DNA from: Pseudomonadota bacterium
GTDB lineage: Bacteria > Pseudomonadota > Gammaproteobacteria > Burkholderiales > Rhodocyclaceae
NCBI GenBank assembly: GCA_018240785.1
Contig: JAFEFC010000041.1
Coordinates: 62,001-126,000 of the forward strand
Reading direction: 5' to 3'
DNA length: 64,000 nt
Both the position numbers and the translations under genes were made by a program. Of this stretch, positions 35,022-42,117 are shown one piece after another. Position 1 is the first letter of the stretch. Each line of letters begins with the position of its first letter. Below the pieces are notes generated by a model. That model was not told where the DNA came from. It was given only the letters and a program-made list of their open reading frames with translations, and did no database searches.

Positions 35022-35059
35022 ACCGGCGACAGCTCTCACCCGGGGTTGTCGCCGGTTTT
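35022..35059 (+). promoter_or_regulatory. Terminator-like hairpin between benB and benC
   Basis: ACCGGCGACA (35022-35031) pairs with TGTCGCCGGT (35047-35056) around a 15-base loop and is followed by TTTC. A partial terminator here would lower reductase expression relative to the oxygenase subunits. Confidence 0.5.
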
Positions 35060-35121
35060 CGCCTGAACCACACCGTGATTGCGGTGTCGCTTCGGGCTCA
35101 TCTCCAGCAGAGGGGGTTAAC

Positions 35122-36132
35122 ATGACTCACAAGATCGCACTGAACTTTGAAGACGGTGTCACCCGCTTCATCGATTGCAAGTCGACCGAGACCGTTGCCG
35201 ACGCAGCCTATCGCCAGGGCGTCAACGTTCCGATCGACTGCCGCGACGGCGCCTGTGGCGCCTGCAAGAGCTTCGCCGAGTCGGGCAAGTTTGAAATGGG
35301 TTTCTACATCGACGATGCCCTCAGCGAGGAAGAGGCCGGCCTCGGCTATGTGCTGACCTGCCAGATGCATCCGAAGAGCGACTGCGTGGTGCGCATTCCC
35401 GCTTCGTCCGAAGTGTGCAAGATCAAGCAGAGCAGCATTACTGCCACCGTCAAGGAAGTTCGCCAGCTTTCGCCCAGCACGATCAACCTGACGGTGCAGG
35501 GCGAGGGTATCGGCAAGTTGTCCTTCCTGCCCGGGCAGTACGCCAACCTCGGCGTGCCAGGCACCGATCAGCACCGCGCCTATTCCTTCAGCTCGATGCC
35601 GAAGGACGGTGAAGTGTCGTTCCTGATCCGCAACGTGCCCAACGGCCTGATGAGCGGCTACCTGACCGGCAAGGCACAGCCGGGCGACGAGATCAAGCTC
35701 GCCGGCCCGCTCGGCAGCTTCTACCTGCGCGAAATCGAGCGTCCGGTGCTGATGCTCGCCGGTGGTACGGGCCTTGCGCCTTTCCTCGCCATGCTCGACA
35801 AGGTTGTGGCTGCCGGTGGCAGCGCGCATCCGATTCACCTGATCTACGGTGTCAATACCGACGCCGACGTGGTCGAGATCGAGAAGCTCGACGCCTTCGC
35901 CAAGCTGCTGCCCAACTTCACCTATGCGGTGTGCGTGGTGGCCGAGGACAGCGCCTACCCGAAGAAGGGCTACGTCACCGCCCACATCGAGCCGACGCAC
36001 CTGAACGAAGGCAACGTGGACATCTACCTGTGCGGTCCGCCGCCGATGGTCGAGGCGGTCGCCCACAACCTGCGTGAGCGCAAGGTCGAGCCGGTCAGCT
36101 TCCACTACGAGAAGTTCGCCGCCAGCGTCTGA
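35122..36132 (+). CDS. benC: Benzoate 1,2-dioxygenase electron transfer component (reductase)
   Basis: A 336-residue NADH:acceptor reductase feeding electrons to BenAB. An N-terminal plant-type [2Fe-2S] ferredoxin domain has C40, C45, C48 and C80 (CRDGACGAC ... LTC). The FAD domain has RAYSFSS (about 153-159), and the NAD domain has GGTGLAPFLAML (about 215-226) and CGPPPMV near the end. The start at 35122 is preceded by AGAGGGGG. The 137-base gap from benB is unusually long for this operon and holds a hairpin. Confidence 0.95.
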   Translation: MTHKIALNFEDGVTRFIDCKSTETVADAAYRQGVNVPIDCRDGACGACKSFAESGKFEMGFYIDDALSEEEAGLGYVLTCQMHPKSDCVVRIPASSEVCKIKQSSITATVKEVRQLSPSTINLTVQGEGIGKLSFLPGQYANLGVPGTDQHRAYSFSSMPKDGEVSFLIRNVPNGLMSGYLTGKAQPGDEIKLAGPLGSFYLREIERPVLMLAGGTGLAPFLAMLDKVVAAGGSAHPIHLIYGVNTDADVVEIEKLDAFAKLLPNFTYAVCVVAEDSAYPKKGYVTAHIEPTHLNEGNVDIYLCGPPPMVEAVAHNLRERKVEPVSFHYEKFAASV

Positions 36133-36175
36133 GCAGGTGCCGATCCACGCAACCCAACCATTCAGGTGATTCGTC

Positions 36176-36958
36176 ATGCAGCAGAACAAGCGTTTTGACA
36201 ACAAGGTCGCGGTCATCACCGGTGCGGCGCAAGGCATCGGCCTGCGCGTGGCCGAACGCATGGCCGACGAAGGCGGCCTGCTGGTGCTGGTCGACCGCGC
36301 CGAGTTCGTCCACGAGTTGAACGACACGCTCGGCAAGGTCACCCAGGTGCTCACGCTGACGGCCGACCTCGAGCAGTTCGCCGACTGCCAGCGGGTGATG
36401 GACGAGGCGGTCAAGCGCTTCGGCCGCATCGACATCCTGATCAACAACGTTGGCGGCACGATCTGGACGCGGCCCTTCGAGCACTACGACGAGAAGCAGA
36501 TCGAGGCAGAAGTCCGCCGGTCGCTCTTCCCGACGATGTGGTGCTGCCGCGCGGCGCTGCCCTACATGCTCGAGAAGGAGCAGGGCGTCATCGTCAACGT
36601 GTCCTCGGTGGCCACGCGCGGCGTCAACCGCGTGCCGTATGGTGCCGCCAAGGGGGGCGTCAACGCGCTCACCGCCTGCCTGGCATTCGAGAACGGCGAG
36701 CGCGGCATCCGCGTCAATGCGGTGTCGCCCGGCGCGACGGAGGCACCGCCGCGTCGCGTGCAGCGCAACACCTCCAAGCAGACCCGTCAGGAAAAGACCT
36801 GGTACAAGCAGATCTACACCCAGTCGATCGACACCAGCCTGATGAAGCGCTTCGGCACCACCGACGAGCAGGCGGGAGCGATCCTGTTCCTCGCCTCGGA
36901 CGATGCCTCCTACATCACCGGCGTGGTGCTGCCGGTGGGCGGCGGCGATCTCGGCTGA
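36176..36958 (+). CDS. benD: Benzoate cis-diol dehydrogenase (1,6-dihydroxycyclohexa-2,4-diene-1-carboxylate dehydrogenase)
   Basis: A 260-residue short-chain dehydrogenase that oxidises and decarboxylates the benzoate cis-diol to catechol with NAD. The nucleotide motif TGAAQGIG (about 15-22), NNVGG, the catalytic Ser-Tyr-Lys (NVSSVAT ... PYGAAKGG) and the tail GGGDLG are visible. It lies 43 bases after benC and completes benABCD; its product is the substrate of the divergently encoded catechol 2,3-dioxygenase. Confidence 0.94.
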   Translation: MQQNKRFDNKVAVITGAAQGIGLRVAERMADEGGLLVLVDRAEFVHELNDTLGKVTQVLTLTADLEQFADCQRVMDEAVKRFGRIDILINNVGGTIWTRPFEHYDEKQIEAEVRRSLFPTMWCCRAALPYMLEKEQGVIVNVSSVATRGVNRVPYGAAKGGVNALTACLAFENGERGIRVNAVSPGATEAPPRRVQRNTSKQTRQEKTWYKQIYTQSIDTSLMKRFGTTDEQAGAILFLASDDASYITGVVLPVGGGDLG

Positions 36959-37238
36959 GGCAGGGCATTCTTGTAATCGATTCGCTACAGGCAGCGCAGG
37001 TGCCCCGGATACATCGACGGGGCCTCAACCTAGGGCAGCACGGTTTCCGATGCGCAATGCGCAGCGGAGGGGAGGCCGTGCGCGAAACCCTCAGCCGAGC
37101 ACCTGCAAATGTGTTTTCGGTTCTTCGCGCGAGTTGCAGAGCTTGAGATCGACCGGGCGAATGTGTCCGTAGCTCGGCAATCGCCGGCCAAAACCGATGC
37201 ACTTCGTGTTGGACGTCATGCGAGGGGTTCCGTTGGCG

Positions 37239-37259
37239 ATGGTCTTCCGGGAAGACCAT
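37239..37259. promoter_or_regulatory. Perfect palindrome upstream of the transporter gene
   Basis: ATGGTCTTCC and its exact complement are separated by a single G. It could be an operator for a dimeric regulator, or a leader hairpin; it lies about 110 bases before the start codon. Confidence 0.4.
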
Positions 37260-37324
37260 GTCGTGGATCTATCCCGGGATCGAGCCGAAGGTTCGCCTGC
37301 GGCATCTCTGTTTGAAGAGCTTCC

Positions 37325-37341
37325 GAGTCGTCGCACGACTC
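37325..37341 (+). promoter_or_regulatory. Leader hairpin next to the transporter ribosome site
   Basis: GAGTCGT and ACGACTC form a 7-bp stem with a CGC loop, followed by AAATCATTTTTA and then the TAAGGAG ribosome site. It could act as a weak terminator or translation-control hairpin. Confidence 0.4.
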
Positions 37342-37367
37342 AAATCATTTTTACCTAAGGAGACATG

Positions 37368-39263
37368 ATGTCAAATTCAACTGCTGTTCCCGCTGTGGAC
37401 AGCCCGGAAATGATGCGCAAGCGGCGCAGCACCATCATCTGGGTGATTGCCATCTGCTTCGTCGGGCTGATCTTCGACGGTTATGACCTCGTCGTCTACG
37501 GCGCCGTCCTGCCCGGCTTCATGGGCCCGGACTCGGCCAAATGGATCGGCGACCATGCCCTGACGCCGAAAGACGCCGGTGTGCTCGGCTCGTACGCGAT
37601 GATCGGCATGATGCTCGGCGCGCTCGTCGCCGGCACCCTGGGCGACCTGATCGGCCGCCGCAAGGTCATGCTTGCCGCCATCGCCTGGTTCTCGATCGGC
37701 ATGGCCGCGACGGCAATGATGGAGACGCTCACCGGCTTCGGCATCTGGCGGTTCATTACCGGTCTCGGCGTAGGCGCGCTGGCCGGCACCACGGGCGCGA
37801 TGGCAGCCGAATTCGCCCCGCCCGGCAAGAAGAACCTGGCCACCGCCTTCACTTACACGGGCATTCCGCTCGGTTCGCTGCTGTCGGCCCTGCTGGCGAT
37901 CTTCCTGTTGCCGATCATCGGCTGGCGGGGCATGTTCCTGATCGGTGCGCTGCCGCTGGTCACCCTGCTGCCGCTCGCCTTCTGGAAGCTGCCCGAGTCC
38001 GTGGCCTGGCTGGCCTCCCGCGGCCGGCTGGACGAGGCTCGCCGCGTCTCCGAGCGCACGGGCGTTCCCATCCCCGAGACGGAGGTCAAGCCGCAGCAAA
38101 GCGTGGCGGCCAAGTCCTCCGACGAGCGCGCGGGTTGGGCTGGTCTGTTCACCGTCTATCTCGTCCCCGCCATCATCATCGGCTTCATCTCGGCGTTCTG
38201 CCTGCTGCTGGTCTATTCGCTGAACACCTGGCTGCCGAAGATCATGCTCCCGATCATGGGGCCGAAGGGGTCGCTGGCCTTGCTGCTGGTCCTCAACGCC
38301 GGCGCCATCTTGGGCACGCTGATGGGTTCCCGGCTGGCCGACAAGCACGGCCCGCCGCGCATCGTGGCGCTTGGCTTCGTCGTCGGCGCGCTCGCCATGG
38401 GTGCCGTCGGTCTGATCGCGGCGAACATCAATGTCCCGCCGGTTGCCAAGCCGGGCGAGGTCCAGCAACTCGCCGAGGTCAGCACGATGGTGGTGGTGCT
38501 GCTCCTGTCCACGATCGCGATCGTCGGTCTGGGTACCTCGGGCACGCAGTGCCTGATCTACGGCCTGGCCGCCAACTATTACCGCACCAACGTCCGCGGT
38601 GCCGGTGTCGCCTGGACCGCAGCGTTCGGCCGTATCGGCGGCATCGTCGGGCCGGTCTTCGGCGCCTTCCTGGCCGTCACGTTTGCCGGCGAGCTGCACA
38701 GCATCTTCTACGTGCTGGGTGGCATCAGTCTCGTCGGTCTGATCCTCACCGTGATCCTGCCGAAGAGCAAGGCCGCAGCGGTGGCACAGACGATGGCGCC
38801 GACCACCGCGGCTGCGGCTGCCGTGCCCGCCGGCAAGTCGCGTCTTTACGGCACCATCATGGCGGTGGTCGACCAGACCGGAAACAAGCTGACCCGCGCG
38901 CGGATCTCGGAGTTCGTGTCCCTGACCGGCCAGAAGGTTCACCTGGTGTACCTCGCTCCGGAGCATGTCATGGCTGCCGAGGTCGGCGACACCGACAAGG
39001 CCGTCGATCCGAAGCACGTGGCGAACCTGCAGCAGTATGTGAACGAGGTCAACGCGCAAGGTATCCCGGCCGAAGGCCGGATTCTGACGGCGACGCTGTT
39101 CGACCGCGGCAGAGCCGTGGTCGACCTGGCCGAGCAACTGCGGACCGACCTGATCATCCTCAATACCGAGGAAGGTGGCCAGCGTGCCAAGGCCGAGCTT
39201 GCGCAAGAGGTCGCCAAGCAAAACCCGCAGATGGCGGTGCTGGTCGCGCGCTCGACGCAGTAG
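37368..39263 (+). CDS. Aromatic acid:H+ symporter (AAHS, MFS) with C-terminal Usp-like domain
   Basis: A 631-residue protein. Residues about 20-467 are a 12-helix MFS permease of the aromatic acid:H+ symporter family: FDGYDLVVYGAVLP (36-49), GDLIGRRK (92-99) and RGAGVAW. After an Ala-rich linker (about 468-490) comes an alpha/beta domain (about 493-629: YGTIMAVVDQTGNKL, VHLVYLAPEHV, LIILNTEEGG, AVLVARST) that resembles universal stress proteins but lacks their ATP-binding glycine motif. BenK/PcaK transporters normally stop near 450-465 residues, so the tail is extra. Start at the second of two ATGs, which has better spacing to AAGGAG (the first is 37365). Benzoate is the likely substrate from context. 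Confidence 0.88.
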   Translation: MSNSTAVPAVDSPEMMRKRRSTIIWVIAICFVGLIFDGYDLVVYGAVLPGFMGPDSAKWIGDHALTPKDAGVLGSYAMIGMMLGALVAGTLGDLIGRRKVMLAAIAWFSIGMAATAMMETLTGFGIWRFITGLGVGALAGTTGAMAAEFAPPGKKNLATAFTYTGIPLGSLLSALLAIFLLPIIGWRGMFLIGALPLVTLLPLAFWKLPESVAWLASRGRLDEARRVSERTGVPIPETEVKPQQSVAAKSSDERAGWAGLFTVYLVPAIIIGFISAFCLLLVYSLNTWLPKIMLPIMGPKGSLALLLVLNAGAILGTLMGSRLADKHGPPRIVALGFVVGALAMGAVGLIAANINVPPVAKPGEVQQLAEVSTMVVVLLLSTIAIVGLGTSGTQCLIYGLAANYYRTNVRGAGVAWTAAFGRIGGIVGPVFGAFLAVTFAGELHSIFYVLGGISLVGLILTVILPKSKAAAVAQTMAPTTAAAAAVPAGKSRLYGTIMAVVDQTGNKLTRARISEFVSLTGQKVHLVYLAPEHVMAAEVGDTDKAVDPKHVANLQQYVNEVNAQGIPAEGRILTATLFDRGRAVVDLAEQLRTDLIILNTEEGGQRAKAELAQEVAKQNPQMAVLVARSTQ

Positions 39264-39279
39264 TTGCGCTGCATCACCA

Positions 39280-39312
39280 AACCTGCCCCGGTCGTTACGG
39301 TCGGGGCAGGTT
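39280..39312 (+). terminator. Hairpin after the transporter gene
   Basis: The 11-bp stem AACCTGCCCCG / CGGGGCAGGTT with an 11-base loop lies 17 bases past the stop. It has no T-run of its own; a stronger terminator follows at 39381. Confidence 0.5.
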
Positions 39313-39380
39313 GCGGTGTGCCTGGCGTCGGTGCGAGCCTGGAGAACGACGTCCTCCCGAAAGCCGACAGCGGGAACAAG

Positions 39381-39424
39381 AAAGAAGAGCGACGCACGCC
39401 ATTGGGCGATGCGTCGTTCTTTTT
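39381..39424. terminator. Bidirectional intrinsic terminator between the transporter and benR
   Basis: A long stem centred on AGCGACGCA / TGCGTCGTT is flanked by an A-rich tract on the left and TTCTTTTT on the right. It therefore serves both the rightward transporter and the leftward regulator gene, which end here convergently. Confidence 0.8.
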
Positions 39425-39458
39425 ATGCAGCAGCCGGTGTTTGAGGAGGGGACGCCTT

Positions 39459-40415
39459 TCAGCGACGCTTGAGGGTATCGGACGGCAGGACGCCGAAAGT
39501 CGCCTTGTAGAACTCGGAAAAGCGGCCCAGATGCGTGAAACCGTAGTCGAGAGCGACCGCGGTGACGCTGCGCACCGTATTCGCGGGGTCGATCAGCGTG
39601 GCATGGATGCGCTCGAGCTTGCGTCGCTTGATGTAGTTTTTCGGTGTGGTGTCGGTGTAGCGCTCGAACAGCAGATACAGCGAGCGCAGGCTCATGTGAG
39701 ACACGCGCGCGAGCTCCTCCACCGAGATGTCGCGCTTGATGTTTTCGTCGATGTACTGCACCAGGCGCTCGAAGGAGCAGGACTGAAGCGTCGGGAATTC
39801 GCGCCGGATGTTGTGCTTGAGCAGCGTCAGCAGCTTGTTGGCGACGATCCAGTTGTAGTGCCCGAAGATCTGCGCCGGCGATCCAGCCTCGGATTCCGCC
39901 TCCTGGCACAGCAGCACCAGCAGGTTCATCAGGCTTTCGATCTCGTGCAACTGGTAGCGGATCGGAATGAACTTGATGCCTTCGCGCGGCCTGAGCCAGC
40001 CCTGTTCGATGCAGACGTCGTCGAGCAGCGAGGCCGGGATCTTCAGGATGAACTTCTCGCAGTCGTCCGAGTAGGTGAGGTCGATCGGATCGTCCGGATT
40101 GAGCAGCAGGATGTCGCCCGACGAAAAGTCGTGGCTCTCCCGCGAGATCTCGTAGCGGCAATGGCCGCGCAGGATGATCTGCAGGTGGTAAACGTCGGCG
40201 AGTCCGGTCGACACGACGCGGACGGGACCGCCGTAGGTGATGCGGCACAGGTCGATCAGGCCCGCCTTGCGATGGCGCAGCCCCGCCACCCGGCCCGCAC
40301 TTCCCGGCAGCCGGATCCGATGCACTCCCACATGGCGATTGACGTAATCGGAGACTTCGAAGGGGTCCGCCCCGTCGAAGACCAGGCTCCTTTCGTCAAG
40401 CAGGCGATATTTCAT
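39459..40415 (-). CDS. benR: XylS/BenR-type AraC-family transcriptional activator
   Basis: A 318-residue AraC-family regulator. The N-terminal half is the cupin-like effector region of AraC-binding-like proteins; the C-terminal part (about 215-318) has two helix-turn-helix motifs (ISVEELARVSHMSLRSLYLLF and a second with the signature GFTHLGRFSEFYKATFG) and ends PSDTLKRR, close to XylS/BenR. Such proteins bind benzoate and activate ben or Pm promoters. Two ideal half-sites lie upstream of benA. It is encoded next to the transporter and away from benA, as a separate unit. Confidence 0.88.
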   Translation of the reverse strand: MKYRLLDERSLVFDGADPFEVSDYVNRHVGVHRIRLPGSAGRVAGLRHRKAGLIDLCRITYGGPVRVVSTGLADVYHLQIILRGHCRYEISRESHDFSSGDILLLNPDDPIDLTYSDDCEKFILKIPASLLDDVCIEQGWLRPREGIKFIPIRYQLHEIESLMNLLVLLCQEAESEAGSPAQIFGHYNWIVANKLLTLLKHNIRREFPTLQSCSFERLVQYIDENIKRDISVEELARVSHMSLRSLYLLFERYTDTTPKNYIKRRKLERIHATLIDPANTVRSVTAVALDYGFTHLGRFSEFYKATFGVLPSDTLKRR

Positions 40416-40743
40416 TGGGCTCCACCGCGTCTCCTCCCGTCCCGGAAGCCGCGCGCGCCGGCAACGAAAGCAGCGCGTGGCTCAGGAAAGCGACAGGATT
40501 TTTTCTGACACTTATATCACTATAAGCTGCTGGAGGGATCATTTCGATGCCTGTGCCGGAGGCCTGCACCGGTCCCGCTTTCGCGCATCCCCGCGCGCTC
40601 GTCGGGGGCGCCGGCGCCTGTCGGGCGGGCATCCTTCGGGGAAACCCGCATTGGCGCAGACTGCATGCTGCCTGATGGTTCCACGTCATGCGGCACGGAG
40701 CTGCTGCGTTTTCGAAGAAGAAACAGATAGCGGAGGATGACAG
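40416..40743. other. 328-base divergent gap between benR and the FadL-type gene
   Basis: No gene is supported. An AT-rich patch at about 40,500-40,530 holds a perfect short palindrome and probably the core promoter elements. The rest is GC-rich and shows nothing I can name. Confidence 0.5.
40511..40526. promoter_or_regulatory. Operator-like palindrome CTTATA-N4-TATAAG
   Basis: CTTATATCACTATAAG is an exact inverted repeat with a 4-base centre, about 95 bases upstream of the benR start and 218 before the FadL-type gene. It overlaps TATA-like hexamers on both strands, so it could be an operator for benR autoregulation. Confidence 0.4.
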
Positions 40744-42039
40744 ATGCAGCGATCGACAATTTCCCGCCTGGTGGCCGGAGTGCTGGCGCTGGCCGCGTCC
40801 GGCGCCGCCTCGGCCGCGGGTTTCCAGCTTCTCGAACAGAATGCGAGCGGGATCGGGAATGCCTACGCGGGGTCGGCGGCAGTCGCCGAGAACGCCAGCA
40901 CGATCTTCTTCAATCCGGCCGGCATGACGCAGTTGCCCGCGCGCGCGCTGTCGATCGGGCTCGCCGCAGTCAAACCGAGTTTCAAGTTCAGCAACGACGG
41001 GTCGCAGACCGGCGTGCTGACCGGCAACACCAGCGACGCGGGCGGCTGGGCGGCGATTCCCAACGCCTACCTGTCGTGGGCGCTGAACAAGGACGTCTAT
41101 GTAGGCGTCGGCCTGGGCGCACCTTTCGGCCTGATGACCGAGTACGACAACGACTGGGTGGGCGCGGCTCACTCGACCAAGTTCGACATCAAGACCTACA
41201 ACATCAATCCCTCGATCGCCTGGCGGGTGAACGAACTGGTGTCGCTCGGCGCAGGGGTTAGCTGGCAGCGCATGGAGGTGGAGTACGGCAGACGGGCGGG
41301 TGCGGTGCCCGGCTTGTCTACGACCGACGCCACGCTGAAGGCGGACGACGATAGCTGGGGCTGGAATCTGGGTGTGCTCTTCATACTTTCGCCTGCGACG
41401 AAAGTGGGCTTCTCATACCGCTCTGCCATAGAGCAGGACTTGAAGGGAACACTGAGATTCAAGGGATCGGCTTCGGGCAGCAGTCCTCTGCTGGTAGATA
41501 GTGGTGCAGGCGCGACCGTCAAGCTGCCGGATACGTGGATCCTGAGCGGCGCGCATGCCATCGACGACCGCTGGGAAGTGCTTGGAGATGTCTCCTGGAC
41601 CGGCTGGAGCAATATCCAGGAGGTCGACATCATGCGCACTTCGGGTGTCCTGGTGGGAACTCCGTTTGAGACGGCGCAAAAGCTCGAGACCCGGTTTCGC
41701 GATACTTGGCGCGTGGCAATGGGTGCCAACTATCGCCTGAACGATGCATGGAGGATCAAGGCGGGCGTCGCGTACGATCAGACGCCGGTAAGGGACGCCA
41801 GCCGGCGCCTGACCTCATTGCCCGATGAAGATCGGACTTGGTTCTCCGTCGGTGCCCAGTGGAAGGCGGATAAGGCATCCGCGCTCGATCTTGGGCTGGC
41901 GTACCTCTATGTGCCGGACACCGGGATACGGAGCGGTGAGCCGATCGACCCCGCCGTGCGCAAGCTCAGGGGCTTCGTCAAGGGCAATTACGATTCAAGC
42001 GTCTGGATTCTCGGCGCACAATATTCCATGTCGTTCTGA
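40744..42039 (+). CDS. FadL/OmpP1/TodX-family outer-membrane channel
   Basis: A 431-residue outer-membrane beta-barrel for hydrophobic substrates. There is a signal peptide (MQRSTISRLVAGVLALAASG, cut after ASA). The family hatch begins AGFQLLEQNASGIGNAYAGSAA, followed by the NPA box (FFNPAGMTQL about 58-67), and the protein ends in the barrel signal YSMSF. GGAGG precedes the ATG. The family includes long-chain fatty acid and monoaromatic hydrocarbon channels. The downstream beta-oxidation genes favour fatty acids, while the adjacent benzoate cluster leaves aromatic uptake open. Confidence 0.9.
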   Translation: MQRSTISRLVAGVLALAASGAASAAGFQLLEQNASGIGNAYAGSAAVAENASTIFFNPAGMTQLPARALSIGLAAVKPSFKFSNDGSQTGVLTGNTSDAGGWAAIPNAYLSWALNKDVYVGVGLGAPFGLMTEYDNDWVGAAHSTKFDIKTYNINPSIAWRVNELVSLGAGVSWQRMEVEYGRRAGAVPGLSTTDATLKADDDSWGWNLGVLFILSPATKVGFSYRSAIEQDLKGTLRFKGSASGSSPLLVDSGAGATVKLPDTWILSGAHAIDDRWEVLGDVSWTGWSNIQEVDIMRTSGVLVGTPFETAQKLETRFRDTWRVAMGANYRLNDAWRIKAGVAYDQTPVRDASRRLTSLPDEDRTWFSVGAQWKADKASALDLGLAYLYVPDTGIRSGEPIDPAVRKLRGFVKGNYDSSVWILGAQYSMSF

Positions 42040-42070
42040 TCTGTCGCGCAGCTTCCGCGCTGTCGTGGAG

Positions 42071-42103
42071 CGGGGCCCGGGGCCTTGGCGGGCCCCGTTC
42101 TTC
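42071..42103 (+). terminator. Terminator-like hairpin after the FadL-type gene
   Basis: CGGGGCCC (42071-42078) pairs with GGGCCCCG (42090-42097) and is followed by TTCTTC. It lies between the channel gene and the FadN-type gene, so readthrough may be partial. Confidence 0.5.
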
Positions 42104-42117
42104 ATCTGGAGGGCAGC

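Larger units (their letters stand above)
36959..37367. other. 406-base gap between benD and the aromatic-acid transporter
   Basis: No gene is supported. It contains a perfect 10-bp dyad (37239-37259) and a short hairpin just before the ribosome site (37325-37341). No XylS/BenR half-site matching TGCA-N6-GGNTA was found, so the transporter may have separate control. Confidence 0.5.

Noticed and set aside
39264-39458. Frameshift or assembly error explaining the Usp-like tail of the transporter
   Set aside because: The tail is in frame with good codon usage, has its own alpha/beta pattern, and ends just before paired terminators, so it is part of the gene.
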